The position numbers and the translations under genes are program-made. Of a DNA stretch of 64,000 nt, positions 32,205 through 40,856 are shown one piece after another. This DNA comes from Streptomyces sp. MspMP-M5 (GTDB lineage: Bacteria; Actinomycetota; Actinomycetes; Streptomycetales; Streptomycetaceae): positions 1-64,000 of the forward strand of contig NZ_KB891881.1 in NCBI RefSeq assembly GCF_000373585.1. The letters are read 5' to 3'. Each line of letters begins with the position of its first letter. Within the stretch, counting starts at the first letter, position 1. The notes under the pieces are model-generated. The model was given only the letters and a program-made list of their open reading frames with translations, made no database searches and was not told the origin of the DNA.

Positions 32205-33197
32205 GTGCGGATCGTGCTGCTCGTCGGAACGCTTGCCGAGTTGGACAGCTGCCATGCCCTGTACGCCAACCACCTTTTCGCCGACGGGCACGAGGTCTGG
32301 ATCGGCATGGTCAACGGCCTCACCGGTGCGGGAGAACGGATCCTGTGCCCGATGGGAAAGATAGACGGCGCATTGGAGGCTTTCGGGCCGCTCCCCGGGA
32401 AGGTGGAGGTGCGCGACGCCGCCGCCGGCGTGGACCTGGTCTGGGTGCTGAACTACCCCCACTCCGTCGTACAGGAAGTGGCCTGGCAACTGCTGTGGCA
32501 GCTGAACCGACAGGTGCCCTTCGTCAACGACGTCGAGGGCATCGTGATGCTCAACACCAAGACCGGCCTCCCGGCCGTCGTCCCACCCGAGCATCTTCCG
32601 CGCACCCTGATCTCCAACTCCTTCAGCGAACTGTGGGAGGAGTACCAGACCGACCCCGATCGCACCTGGCTGATCAAGCCCCCGGGCGGGGACGCCGGCG
32701 CCGATGTGTACCTGCTCTCCCCAGGGTCGAGCAACAATCGCGTCCTGCTGCAGTCCATGACCGGGAACACGGCGATCGACAGCCTGCTGACCAAAGGCGG
32801 CCTCAACGGCTTCGGCAACCGCTACTGCGTACTCCAGGAGCACATTCCGCACACGGAGGAAAAACGTGTACTGCTCGCGGGCGGACGGCCGTTGGCCCAA
32901 CAGATCCACTATCTGGCACCGGACGAGCATCGCGGCAACACGGCCCACCGTGCCCGATGCGAGGACACCACACTGACTCCCGACGAGGAACAGCTCTGCC
33001 GCGACGTGGGACAGCGCCTGCTGCGCCACGGAATCCGCTTCGCCGGCATCGACCTGGCCTATCCCCACGTCTTCGAATTCAACATGGTCAACCCCGGCGG
33101 ACTGGACGAACGCCTCGCATTCGGCATGCCCGACCGCACCCCCCACGTGCTCGACGCCGTCCTCGAAGCCCTTCTCGACACGGCGGCCTACTCATGA
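32205..33197 (+). CDS. Glutathione-synthetase-like ATP-grasp ligase
   Basis: A 330-residue ATP-grasp protein with the layout of GshB. An N-terminal substrate domain has N-Y-P-H-S-V-V-Q-E and I-V-M-L-N-T-K-T-G-L. Then come L-I-K-P-P-G-G-D-A-G-A-D-V (ATP loop), L-Q-E-H-I-P-H-T-E-E-K-R-V-L-L, H-R-G-N-T-A-H-R and the Mg-binding E-F-N-M-V-N-P-G-G. Such enzymes join a carboxylate to an amine through an acyl phosphate. Actinomycetes use mycothiol and normally lack GshB, so a dedicated peptide or amide product is more likely than glutathione. It starts at GTG 32205 after GGAGGG and overlaps the amidohydrolase ATG. Confidence 0.85.
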   Translation: MRIVLLVGTLAELDSCHALYANHLFADGHEVWIGMVNGLTGAGERILCPMGKIDGALEAFGPLPGKVEVRDAAAGVDLVWVLNYPHSVVQEVAWQLLWQLNRQVPFVNDVEGIVMLNTKTGLPAVVPPEHLPRTLISNSFSELWEEYQTDPDRTWLIKPPGGDAGADVYLLSPGSSNNRVLLQSMTGNTAIDSLLTKGGLNGFGNRYCVLQEHIPHTEEKRVLLAGGRPLAQQIHYLAPDEHRGNTAHRARCEDTTLTPDEEQLCRDVGQRLLRHGIRFAGIDLAYPHVFEFNMVNPGGLDERLAFGMPDRTPHVLDAVLEALLDTAAYS

Positions 33198-34456
33198 GCC
33201 CGAGTACGCCGCCCGTGACCGAACTGGCTTGCCAGGCACGGGAAATCCTCCCGGACCTGGTCGCGTTGCGGCGGCGCATCCACCGCGCCCCGGAGATCGG
33301 CAGTCATCTGCCCCGCACCCAACAGGCGATCCTGGAGGCGCTCCACGGCTTGCCCCTGACGGTGAGGACCGGCAGGAACCTGAGCTCCGTGGTGGCCGTC
33401 CTGGAAGGACACCGCCCCGGACCGACCCTCCTGCTGCGCGCCGACATGGACGCACTTCCCCAACAGGAGAACACCGGCCTGTCCTTCGCGTCCGAGGTGC
33501 CCGGCGTCATGCACGCGTGCGGCCACGACATGCACACCGCCATGCTCGTAGGAGCGGCGCGCCTGCTCGCTGAACGGAGAGAGCAGTGGGCCGGGCGAGT
33601 CGTGTTCATGTTCCAGCCCGCCGAAGAACTCGGGGGCGGCGCCCGCCAGATGATCGAGGAAGGCGTCCTGGCCAGCACGGACGGCACCTCGGTCGACGGT
33701 GCGTTTGCTCTGCATGTCACCACCCGCCACGAGGTCGGCACCCTCCACCTCCGGGAAGGGCCCCAGTACGCGGCGGCCGACACCCTACGGATCACCGTTC
33801 GCGGAACGAGCGGCCATGCCGCGGCCCCACACAAGTCACTCGACCCCGTCCCCGTCGCCTGCGAGATCGTGCAGGCCCTGCAGACGATGGTGACCAGGAC
33901 CGTCAGCGTCTTCGAACCCGCCGTCCTCACGGTCACCGCCCTCACGGCCGGACGCGCGTACAACATCATCCCGGAGACCGCAGAGCTGACAGGCACCTAC
34001 CGCACCCTCTCCGAAACCAGTCGCCGCGCCGTCCGCGAGGGCATCCGCCGCGTGGCGAGGGGAGTGGCGGCCGCCCACGGCATGTCCGCGGACATCGAAC
34101 TCCCCGAGGGCTATCCGGTCGTACGCAACGACGCGGGATTCACCACTCTCGTGCGCCACGCCGCGGCCGGCGTCCTCGGCCCGGCCGCAGTCCACGAACT
34201 CCCGCAGCCCACCATGGGTGGTGAGGACTTCTCCTACGTCGTGCAACGCGTACCCGGTGCCATGGCGTTCCTGGGTGCCTGTCCACCGACCCAACTGCCG
34301 GGGACGCCACCGGACAACCACTCCGACCACGTGGTGCACGACGAGAACGCCCTACCGGCCGGAGCCGCCGTGCACTGCGCGGTGGCCTTGGCCTTCCTGG
34401 GCCGGGAGGCTGCCGGCGCCGCGGAGGACGCGCCCCTCGCCGGCCATGACGCGTAG
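33194..34456 (+). CDS. M20-family metal-dependent amidohydrolase
   Basis: A 420-residue M20/hippurate-hydrolase-type enzyme. L-R-A-D-M-D-A-L-P, C-G-H-D-M-H-T-A and F-Q-P-A-E-E-L-G-G-G supply the di-metal site and catalytic glutamate; the inserted dimerisation domain (S-G-H-A-A-A-P-H) and the late M-G-G-E-D-F are intact. Members cleave N-acyl amino acids or similar amides. Its ATG overlaps the stop of the ATP-grasp gene, so an amide-forming and an amide-cleaving enzyme are translationally coupled. Confidence 0.9.
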   Translation: MSPSTPPVTELACQAREILPDLVALRRRIHRAPEIGSHLPRTQQAILEALHGLPLTVRTGRNLSSVVAVLEGHRPGPTLLLRADMDALPQQENTGLSFASEVPGVMHACGHDMHTAMLVGAARLLAERREQWAGRVVFMFQPAEELGGGARQMIEEGVLASTDGTSVDGAFALHVTTRHEVGTLHLREGPQYAAADTLRITVRGTSGHAAAPHKSLDPVPVACEIVQALQTMVTRTVSVFEPAVLTVTALTAGRAYNIIPETAELTGTYRTLSETSRRAVREGIRRVARGVAAAHGMSADIELPEGYPVVRNDAGFTTLVRHAAAGVLGPAAVHELPQPTMGGEDFSYVVQRVPGAMAFLGACPPTQLPGTPPDNHSDHVVHDENALPAGAAVHCAVALAFLGREAAGAAEDAPLAGHDA

Positions 34457-34943
34457 GGGAAGCGTCCGCCTGGTTCGTGCAGGGCAGCCGTACGACGGCA
34501 TGCGGTTGTCCTGCACGGGGCTCAGGCCCGGCACGCGGGCCACTGGATCAGCCGCGTCCCATGATGTGCGGCAGGTCTGCCAGCACGTTGCGCAGGCGCC
34601 CGCCAGGCATGCCACCGCCGCCAGGCCGGGCCGCTCGGCCGGGAGCCGGTCGCGGACGACAGGGCCAGGCCGCGCGCCGCACCGGTCGGCCCCTCCGTAA
34701 GCCGTGGTGACGACCAGGGTGCCGTTCGCGTCCACGCCGGCGGCGGCCGGCTCTGCGGCCCCGGCGGGATGACTGGGACGTGGACCGTTACGTCCTGGCA
34801 GGCAAGGGCGCAGGAACGCACGGCCGCACGCATCACGGATGCGCCAACCCCAGGTGAGCCGACCATGGATGCGCCGACTACGGAGATCCGCGCACCACGG
34901 ACGCACCAACGCACGGACACACGGACGCACGGACGCACACCTG
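34457..34943. other. Intergenic stretch with a probable decayed 3' gene end
   Basis: About 490 bases without an intact gene. On the minus strand, R-L-R-N-V-L-A-D-L-P-H-I-M-G-R-G ending at TGA 34548 looks like a real C terminus, and G-T-L-V-V-T-T-A-Y-G further upstream looks like coding sequence in another frame. I do not recognise the family. Bases 34840-34940 hold loose repeats related to ACGGACGCAC. Confidence 0.4.
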
Positions 34944-36020
34944 TCACGCGGCTCTGGTGAGGGCAGGCCCGGCGACGGGGTGCAGCGCGGCGTACTCCAG
35001 CGGCGCGGACGGGTCGACGGACATGCTCAGTTGGGCGGGGGCGGCACCGGCCCGTACCAGCAGGTCACCGACGGCGGCGATCATCGCGCCGTTGTCGGTG
35101 CACAGGGTCAGCGGCGGCACCCGCAGTGCCACCCCGGCCGCCGCGCACCGCTCCTCCGCAAGCGCCCGGACCCGGGAGTTGGCAGCCACCCCGCCCACCA
35201 CGACGAGCGTCCCCACCTCGTACTCCCGGCAGGCGGCCAGCGCCTTGCGGGTCAGCACGTCCGCGACCGCCTCCTGAAGCGAGGCGGCACCGTCGGCCAA
35301 CGGGACCTCCTCACCCCGAAGACGGTGGGTTTCGGCCCAGCGCGCCGCGGCCGTCTTCAAACCGGAGAACGAGAATGCGTACGGGTCGCCCTTCCCGCTG
35401 GTCAACGGCCTGGGAAAGGCGACCGCGCAGGGGTTTCCGCCGCGGGCCGCGCGGTCGATCGCCGGGCCGCCGGGATAGGGCAGGCCGAAGACCCGGGCCA
35501 CCTTGTCGAAGCACTCACCGGCGGCATCGTCGACGGTGTCACCGAGGTGCACGATGGGGTCGCGCACGAGGTCCCGCACCAGCAGCAGCGACGTATGGCC
35601 ACCGGAAACGATCAGCACCATGCACGGGTCGGGCAGCGGGCCGTGCTCCAGGGTGTCGGCCGCGACATGGCCCGCCAGGTGGTGGACCCCGTACAAGGGC
35701 ACCCCGGCCGCGTAGGCGAGGCTCTTCGCTCCGGCCAGCCCCACCTGCAGGGCTCCCGACAGACCGGGGCCGGTGGTCACGGCGACGGCGTCGAGGTCGC
35801 CCACCCGCAGCCCTGCCTGGTCCAGAGCTTCCCGCACGACCGGGGCGAAGGCATGCAGATGTGCACGCGCGGCGATCTCCGGCACCACGCCGCCGAACCG
35901 GGCGTGCTCGTCCATGCTCGACGCCACCACATGCGCGAGCAGCCGCCCGTCGGACACGATCCCGGCCCCGGTCTCGTCACAAGACGACTCGATACCGAGC
36001 ACGATCCGGCCCTGCGGCAT
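34944..36020 (-). CDS. tsaD: TsaD paralogue, tRNA threonylcarbamoyladenosine transferase
   Basis: A 358-residue ASKHA-fold protein. TsaD moves the threonylcarbamoyl group to A37 of ANN-decoding tRNAs together with TsaB and Tsa[10 protein letters not shown], the metal site in [24 protein letters not shown] and D-N-G-A-M-I-A-A are all present. The housekeeping Streptomyces tsaD normally sits beside tsaB/rimI and is less like this one at both ends, so this solitary gene is probably a second copy. ATG 36020 follows AAGGAG. A near-consensus promoter lies upstream. Confidence 0.88.
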   Translation of the reverse strand: MPQGRIVLGIESSCDETGAGIVSDGRLLAHVVASSMDEHARFGGVVPEIAARAHLHAFAPVVREALDQAGLRVGDLDAVAVTTGPGLSGALQVGLAGAKSLAYAAGVPLYGVHHLAGHVAADTLEHGPLPDPCMVLIVSGGHTSLLLVRDLVRDPIVHLGDTVDDAAGECFDKVARVFGLPYPGGPAIDRAARGGNPCAVAFPRPLTSGKGDPYAFSFSGLKTAAARWAETHRLRGEEVPLADGAASLQEAVADVLTRKALAACREYEVGTLVVVGGVAANSRVRALAEERCAAAGVALRVPPLTLCTDNGAMIAAVGDLLVRAGAAPAQLSMSVDPSAPLEYAALHPVAGPALTRAA

Positions 36021-36052
36021 GGCCACTCCTTCACGACTGCCGACATGTTGCG

Positions 36053-36081
36053 TTAGTAGTGTAGTTGCAATCAATGTGCAA
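36053..36081 (-). promoter_or_regulatory. Housekeeping-type promoter of tsaD
   Basis: On the minus strand TTGCAC (36081-36076), a 17-base spacer and TACTAA (36058-36053) give a near-consensus SigA/HrdB-type promoter. The -10 ends about 33 bases before the start codon. TTGCA-type repeats overlap the spacer. Confidence 0.65.
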
Positions 36082-36112
36082 TAGGCAGGGAGGTCGGGCG
36101 GCTGAGGACGGC

Positions 36113-36145
36113 CGAAGGCCCGTACGCGACGCGTACGGGCCTTCG
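36113..36145. terminator. Terminator hairpin upstream of tsaD
   Basis: Arms CGAAGGCCCGTACGCG and its complement are perfect over 16 bases with a single-base centre. It lies between the end of the ABM monooxygenase gene and the tsaD promoter, both on the minus strand, and so stops transcription of the former. Confidence 0.85.
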
Positions 36146-36173
36146 ACCGTTGCAATGGCCGTGGACGACCGGC

Positions 36174-36488
36174 TCAGGTGTTCGGCAGCTGGCCCTTGTC
36201 CGGCTCACCGGCGGGCACCGGCTCCAGCACCGCGACATCCATCGGGCCGGCCAGCGCGTCGGCAATCTCCCCGCCCAGCGCGGCCAGCACCGGCCCGGCC
36301 GAGTGGGCGTCGAGGGCGGCCTGATCGGCCCAGTTCTCGACGACGGTGACCCGGTCGTCGCCGGCATGGGCGGCGTAGAGCAGGCAGCCGGGTTCGGCGT
36401 GCACGGCGGAAGCGTGCCGACGGAACGCCGCGAGCACCTCCTCCCGGCGGCCGGGCTTCGTCCGGAGGGTGGCGACGACGATGGGCAC
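36174..36488 (-). CDS. ABM-domain (YgiN-like) monooxygenase
   Basis: A 104-residue antibiotic-biosynthesis-monooxygenase fold protein. V-V-A-T-L-R-T-K-P-G-R, A-E-P-G-C-L-L-Y, and V-V-E-N-W-A-D-Q-A-A-L-D-A-H are classic for this small dimeric ferredoxin-like family. Members oxidise quinols without cofactors or serve as accessory proteins. No clear biosynthetic partner is beside it. The gene upstream is a decayed MFS transporter. Confidence 0.88.
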   Translation of the reverse strand: MPIVVATLRTKPGRREEVLAAFRRHASAVHAEPGCLLYAAHAGDDRVTVVENWADQAALDAHSAGPVLAALGGEIADALAGPMDVAVLEPVPAGEPDKGQLPNT

Positions 36489-36607
36489 GCTGGCTCCTTG
36501 GGGCGTATCTGTCCATAGCGCGGACGCGAATTGCTGGTCACCGGAACCCTATGCCAGGCATGGCGCCGCCACTTCGGCAGGATGCCTGGCCAGCGCACGG
36601 TGACCTG

Positions 36608-37350
36608 CTAACCGGCCATGCTGCCCGACACCGCGGCCGACGTCTGCACGTTCGGCTTCGCCGCGGGGGCCGGGAGCCGGAGGGCCACCGCCCATGAGGC
36701 CGCCGGGACGCAGGCGATGACCGCATAGACCGCCTGGTAGCCGCCCGTGGCATCCCCGTGACGGCTCCAGACGAGCATGACCGGAGCCGCGGCCCCATAC
36801 GGGAGGGCGGCGAGCGCGGTGACGCCGGAGGCGGGGGTGCCGGGGGGAGAGGGCGGTGACGACCTGCGGAAAGAAGCACTGCAACGAGTAGGCGGCGAAG
36901 GACACGCCCGCCTGCACGAGTGCGAAGTGCGCGATGCGGCCGAACACGGTCCGGTCAGGGAGAGCGGGCGGTGCGTCCTTGGTCAACTCGTCTGCTGGTT
37001 GCCTGCGTTGAGCCCCCATCAGTCAGACAGTCTGGCGCGGTGAGCCGGGCAGGCGGCGGAGTGCCGCGATGCCGAGGGCGACGACGGGAGCGGCCTCGAT
37101 CAGGAACATCGATCGCCGGCCGCTGAGGCCGAGGACGCCGGCATGCTCGACCAGTACGCCGGAGGTGGGAGGCCGACGGCGGTCGCGACGGGGACGGCCA
37201 GCAGGAACGCCGCCAACGCCCGGGTGCGTTGCCGGGTGGGCAACCACGTGGTCAGATAGGCGACGACGCCGGGAAAGAAGCCGGCCTCGGCCACACCGAG
37301 AAGAAATCGGGCCCCGTTGCGGTCGTCAGCCCCGCAGGTGTTTCGTGTGG
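36608..37350 (-). pseudogene. Decayed MFS transporter, several frameshifts
   Basis: Recognisable pieces of an anion:cation symporter (ACS) type MFS protein lie in order but in different frames. They include G-A-R-F-L-L-G-V-A-E-A-G-F-F-P-G-V and T-W-L-P-T-R-Q-R-T-R-A near 37300. Then comes E-A-A-P-V-V-A-L-G-I-A near 37080, F-A-A-Y-S-L-Q-C-F-F-P-Q-V near 36880, and A-L-P-Y-G-A-A-A-P-V-M-L-V near 36790, with a TAG at 36608. Stops and at least three frame changes separate them, and much of the protein is missing. It cannot make a working transporter. Confidence 0.82.
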
Positions 37351-37547
37351 TCGCCGGCTTGACGCCGCGTCGGCTTCGGTTCCGGTTTCGACGGGTTGGG
37401 GGAAGGCCGGGTTGTCGCCGCAGCGGCAAGTAACGGACCCCCTCGGACGGGTCGGCGTAGCGTCGCCTGGTGTCCTTCATTTGCTACCTTGCGCAACTGT
37501 ATAACCTTCTCCAAAGGGAACCGCCCCTCTGCAGGAACCGGACGGAC

Positions 37548-39080
37548 ATGGGTGCACAGTTGACAGGCAGCCACGAGGCACGGGCCGGACGCCACGGCAG
37601 TCGGCCCGCCTCGCGGAGGCGGCGCAAGCGCGGCAGCAAGGTGGGCATGGCTGCCGCGACAACGGCTTCCCTTCTCGTGCTGCTTGTCGGGGGAGCAGGC
37701 TGGGTCTACCTCCGGCTCAACGGCAACATCGCCACGTTCGGCGCGGACGGCGTGAGCGAGGACCGGCCGCCCGAAGGGGCCGGCGGCAGCAATGTGCTGG
37801 TCATCGGCTCCGATTTACGCTCGGGGGGAAACCGGGGACTGGGCGGTGGGGAAGGGGAAGTGGGGCGCTCGGACACCGCGTTCCTGCTGCATGTCTACGG
37901 GGATGCCAGGCACGCGGTCGCGGTGTCCGTTCCCCGGGACAGCCTGGTCGACATCCCACCGTGCAGGCTGCCCAACGGCGACTGGGCCCGGCCCCAGCAC
38001 AACGTGATGTTCAACTCCGCCTTCACCGTGGGGCTGACGGCCAAGGGCAACCCGGCCTGCACCCAGAACACCGTCGAGAAGCTGACCGGCTTACGCGTCG
38101 ACCACACCGTGGTCGTCGACTTCGAGGGTTTCTCGAAGATGACCGCGGCGGTCGGCGGGGTACCCGTATGCCTCCCCAAGGACGTCTACCAGGGCGACCT
38201 CAACCCCAACCGGGGCTCGAAAGGCAAGATCCTCTTCGCCAAGGGGCCGCAGAGGGTGTCGGGTCGGAAGGCGCTGGAGTACGTCCGTATCCGGCACGGC
38301 CTCGGGGACGGGTCCGATATGGGGCGGATCAAGCGCCAGCAGGCGTTCGTCTCCAGCCTCATCAAGAAGATCAAGTCCGAGGGGATCAATCCGTCGACGC
38401 TGCTCCCTCTGGCGAACGCCGCAACCCAGTCGATGACCGTCGACCCGGGATTGGGGTCGGCGAACAAGCTGATCGCGTTCGTGATGTCGATGAAGGACAT
38501 CGATCTGCACAACACCAAGTTCGTCACCGTGCCCTGGCACTACCAGGGTGCACGGGTCGCCATCGTGCATCCCGCGGCCGATGCCTTGTGGGCGGCGCTC
38601 AGGGCGGACCGGACCGTCGACGGCCAGGACGCCAGTGCCCGGCACGGCAAGAAGAGCGCGGACGCCAAGGGCGGACCTGCCGGTTCTCCCGGCCCCGGCT
38701 CTTCGGTCTCGGGGGCCGGCATCAGCGTCGTTGTCTACAACGGCACGCGGGTGAGGGGACTGGCCTCCCGCGCGGCCGGCGAGCTGAGGGCCGTGGGTTT
38801 CACCGTCACCGGCACCGCCACCGCCCCGACCCAGGACCGCGCCGCCACGCTGATCGCCTACGGGCCGGGCCAGGACGACCAGGCGCACACCCTGGCCCGC
38901 CTCTTCCCCGGCGCGGACCTTCAGCAGGCAGCGACCCCAGGCATCCGCGTCACCCTCGGCCGGTCCTACGCCGACACCACCGCGCCCACCACCGCCTCCT
39001 CCGGCGACATGCCCCCCGGCATGGCCGACAAGATCCGTTCCGCCGACGACAACCCCTGTTCCAACCTCTCCTACGGGTAG
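37548..39080 (+). CDS. LytR-CpsA-Psr (LCP) family cell-wall ligase with LytR_C domain
   Basis: A 510-residue membrane-anchored protein. A basic cytoplasmic tail precedes one membrane helix (about 36-55). The LCP domain (about 80-270) has I-G-S-D-L-R-S-G, D-T-A-F-L-L-H-V, S-V-P-R-D-S-L-V-D-I and R-I-R-H-G-L-G-D-G-S-D-M-G-R. A LytR_C domain (about 395-485) starts at V-V-Y-N-G-T-R-V-R-G-L-A. LCP enzymes transfer teichoic acids, polysaccharides or arabinogalactan from lipid carriers to peptidoglycan outside the membrane. ATG 37548 follows AGGA. It is single-gene here. Confidence 0.9.
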   Translation: MGAQLTGSHEARAGRHGSRPASRRRRKRGSKVGMAAATTASLLVLLVGGAGWVYLRLNGNIATFGADGVSEDRPPEGAGGSNVLVIGSDLRSGGNRGLGGGEGEVGRSDTAFLLHVYGDARHAVAVSVPRDSLVDIPPCRLPNGDWARPQHNVMFNSAFTVGLTAKGNPACTQNTVEKLTGLRVDHTVVVDFEGFSKMTAAVGGVPVCLPKDVYQGDLNPNRGSKGKILFAKGPQRVSGRKALEYVRIRHGLGDGSDMGRIKRQQAFVSSLIKKIKSEGINPSTLLPLANAATQSMTVDPGLGSANKLIAFVMSMKDIDLHNTKFVTVPWHYQGARVAIVHPAADALWAALRADRTVDGQDASARHGKKSADAKGGPAGSPGPGSSVSGAGISVVVYNGTRVRGLASRAAGELRAVGFTVTGTATAPTQDRAATLIAYGPGQDDQAHTLARLFPGADLQQAATPGIRVTLGRSYADTTAPTTASSGDMPPGMADKIRSADDNPCSNLSYG

Positions 39081-39082
39081 CA

Positions 39083-39235
39083 CGCGAGAAGGTCGCGCAT
39101 CAACGAGCTTGTCGAGGTGGAAGGCGGCGAGCTTGCGCGAGATGCCGACGCCGGCGGCAGCCTCGTCCCGGGTGACGGGGCGGCCCTGCCGTCGGATGAA
39201 CGCGAACATGTGCTGGCGGGAGTCCGCATGGCCGG
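39083..39235 (-). pseudogene. Helix-turn-helix regulator fragment
   Basis: Only the N-terminal winged-helix start survives: F-A-F-I-R-R-Q-G-R-P-V-T-R-D-E-A-A, G-I-S-R-K-L-A-A-F-H-L-D-K-L-V-D-A. It is typical of ArsR-like regulators of Streptomyces. After D-K-L-V-D-A the frame continues antisense to the LCP gene and has no regulator sequence. The gene was cut at the LCP boundary. Confidence 0.75.
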
Positions 39236-39340
39236 TTCCTCGCGTCGATGCTTACCTCAGAGGTAATCGTGGTGGGTGTCGCGCAGGGCTACGTTCGAGG
39301 CGTTTCGAGGCGTACGGAGCAAGTGAAGGAGCAGCCGGGC

Positions 39341-39745
39341 GTGCCTGCATATGGTTTCGCGCATCTACGTGACCGTCGTCACCACCCCGACGTACTTGAG
39401 TACTTGGAGCGCATCCAGGCCACCCTGGACCCGTTTCACGGCCGGTTCCTGGCCCACGGCCCGCCGGCCGAGGTGGTGGAGGGGAGCTGGCCGGGCAGCA
39501 TGGTGCTGATTGAGTTTCCCGGCCTGGTCGAGGCTCGCGCCTGGTACGCGTCCCCCGCATATCAGGCGATCCTTCGGCTGCGGACCGACCACATCCAGGG
39601 TGACGTCGTGTTCGTCGAAGGTGTCGAGCCTGGCTACGCCTCGAGTGAACGCGCGGCGAAGCTCCGGGCTGCGGAGGGGAGGTCGGCGGCGAGGAAGTCG
39701 CCCTCGATGAGGGTGAGTTCCTGGTGGTCCGCGGCGAGTTCGTGA
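39341..39745 (+). CDS. DUF1330 protein with read-through C terminus
   Basis: The first 95 or so residues are a DUF1330 domain: A-Y-G-F-A-H-L-R-D, Y-L-E-R-I-Q-A-T-L-D, G-R-F-L-A-H-G and W-P-G-S-M-V-L-I-E-F-P, with A-R-A-W-Y-A-S-P-A-Y later. The family has a dimeric ferredoxin-like fold and unknown function. GTG 39341 has AAGGAG upstream. The remaining 35 residues lie opposite the 3' end of a methyltransferase remnant and look unlike the family, so a deletion probably replaced the original end. It may still fold. Confidence 0.75.
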   Translation: MPAYGFAHLRDRRHHPDVLEYLERIQATLDPFHGRFLAHGPPAEVVEGSWPGSMVLIEFPGLVEARAWYASPAYQAILRLRTDHIQGDVVFVEGVEPGYASSERAAKLRAAEGRSAARKSPSMRVSSWWSAASS

Positions 39746-39905
39746 GCGCGGGCGATCATCTCCGGCGACTTGTCAATGCCGGTGACGTGCTTGGCCCGCT
39801 CGGCGAGCTTCCGCACCAGCAGTCCGTCGCCGCAGCCGACGTCCAGGGCGTCGCCGCACCCCGTGGGGACGGCGCGCAGGATGCCCGGGTGTCTGGCGGG
39901 GCGCG
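39634..39905 (-). pseudogene. SAM methyltransferase N-terminal fragment
   Basis: A-L-D-V-G-C-G-D-G-L-L-V-R-K-L-A (motif I), then T-G-I-D-K-S-P-E-M-I and L-I-E-G-D-F-L mark a class I methyltransferase. The chain stops at 39634 soon after motif II; the substrate-binding half is absent and no good start is seen. It meets the DUF1330 gene tail to tail at an apparent deletion point. Confidence 0.8.
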
Positions 39906-39941
39906 GCTCTCAAGCCGGAGGGGAATGTCCGTCCGAGGCAG

Positions 39942-40778
39942 TCAGTTGAGGAGGCGCGCGATCCTGGCGGCGACTGTTTGCGGTTGCTCGGCCTGGATGA
40001 AGTGGCCAGAGTCGACCTCTTCGAAGTGCCCGTCCGGCAGTGACTGGGCCCAGCGTCGCTGGTGTTCGGCGAGAACGGCGTGGTTCCGTTCCCGGCCCTT
40101 CTCGGGGCGGGACGCTGAGAGCAGGATGGTTGGGCAGGTCGGGAGGGCCGGCGGTTCGGCGCGGAGTTGGGGGATGGCCGCGGCGACGGCCTTGAACTCC
40201 TTCCTCGCCTGCACGATGCCGGCCGGGACGAAGTCCTCGGCGAGCATGGTCGCGTAGGTGTCCGCCGGGAAGAGGCGGCGCAAGTTCCCGCTGATCGCGC
40301 GGGCCAGCGAGCGCGACCGGACCAGTGTCTGTGTCACGCCCATGGCACGGTCGACCTTCTTGGCGGTCTGGCCGAACGTGTCGTAGACGGGCGCACTCTC
40401 CGGCGTCGGATCGAGCAGCAACAGTCCGCGCAGCCGTGGGCCCAGACTCTCCACCGCGCGACGGGCGACCAGTCCGCCCATGCTGTGTGCGACGAGCACA
40501 CAGCGGCCGGGGACGACTGCCTCGACCATGGCGACCAGGTCCGCGGCCATGTCGTCGATGCCCAGCTGCGCCGTCGTCCGGCCGCTGCGGCCGAAGCCGG
40601 CGCGGTCGTAGGTCACCAGTCGCCCCCGATCCGCCAGCAGCGGCAGTACCGGATCCCAGGAGGTACGCCCCAGACCCTGGCCGGCCTCGAAGACCACCCA
40701 GTCCTGCCCGCAGCCGCTCTCCTCCACATAGACGGACCGGTCGTTCACCTGCACCGCCCGCCCCACTGCCTCGCGCAT
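39942..40778 (-). CDS. Alpha/beta hydrolase
   Basis: A 278-residue alpha/beta-hydrolase. It has F-E-A-G-Q-G-L-G near the oxyanion hole, nucleophile elbow A-H-S-M-G-G, a D-P-T-P-E strand end and a terminal G-H-F-I-Q with the histidine. The substrate is unknown. ATG 40778 follows GGGAGGGG. It is divergent from an HTH regulator with a 78-base gap that holds a palindromic operator, so that regulator probably controls it. Confidence 0.87.
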   Translation of the reverse strand: MREAVGRAVQVNDRSVYVEESGCGQDWVVFEAGQGLGRTSWDPVLPLLADRGRLVTYDRAGFGRSGRTTAQLGIDDMAADLVAMVEAVVPGRCVLVAHSMGGLVARRAVESLGPRLRGLLLLDPTPESAPVYDTFGQTAKKVDRAMGVTQTLVRSRSLARAISGNLRRLFPADTYATMLAEDFVPAGIVQARKEFKAVAAAIPQLRAEPPALPTCPTILLSASRPEKGRERNHAVLAEHQRRWAQSLPDGHFEEVDSGHFIQAEQPQTVAARIARLLN

Positions 40779-40813
40779 GGTCCCCTCCCGCAACGTTCCC
40801 GTTCCCGCTTACG

Positions 40814-40829
40814 TTATCAACTTCGATAA
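40814..40829. promoter_or_regulatory. Palindromic operator candidate
   Basis: TTATC, six bases, then GATAA form an inverted repeat in the short A/T-rich gap between the hydrolase and the divergent regulator. A half-site-like TATCG follows at 40833. The position fits autoregulation by the regulator at 40857. Confidence 0.55.
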
Positions 40830-40856
40830 AGGTATCGCATATGAAAGAGTGGCGTC

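Noticed and set aside
32205..33197. True glutathione biosynthesis
   Set aside because: No glutamate-cysteine ligase is adjacent and actinomycetes typically use mycothiol; the GshB-like fold is more likely used for another amide.
31526..34456. A single 976-codon plus-strand product ending with the amidohydrolase
   Set aside because: The amidohydrolase has its own ATG overlapping the ATP-grasp stop; the upstream part of the frame is a shadow of the ATP-grasp and flavoenzyme genes.
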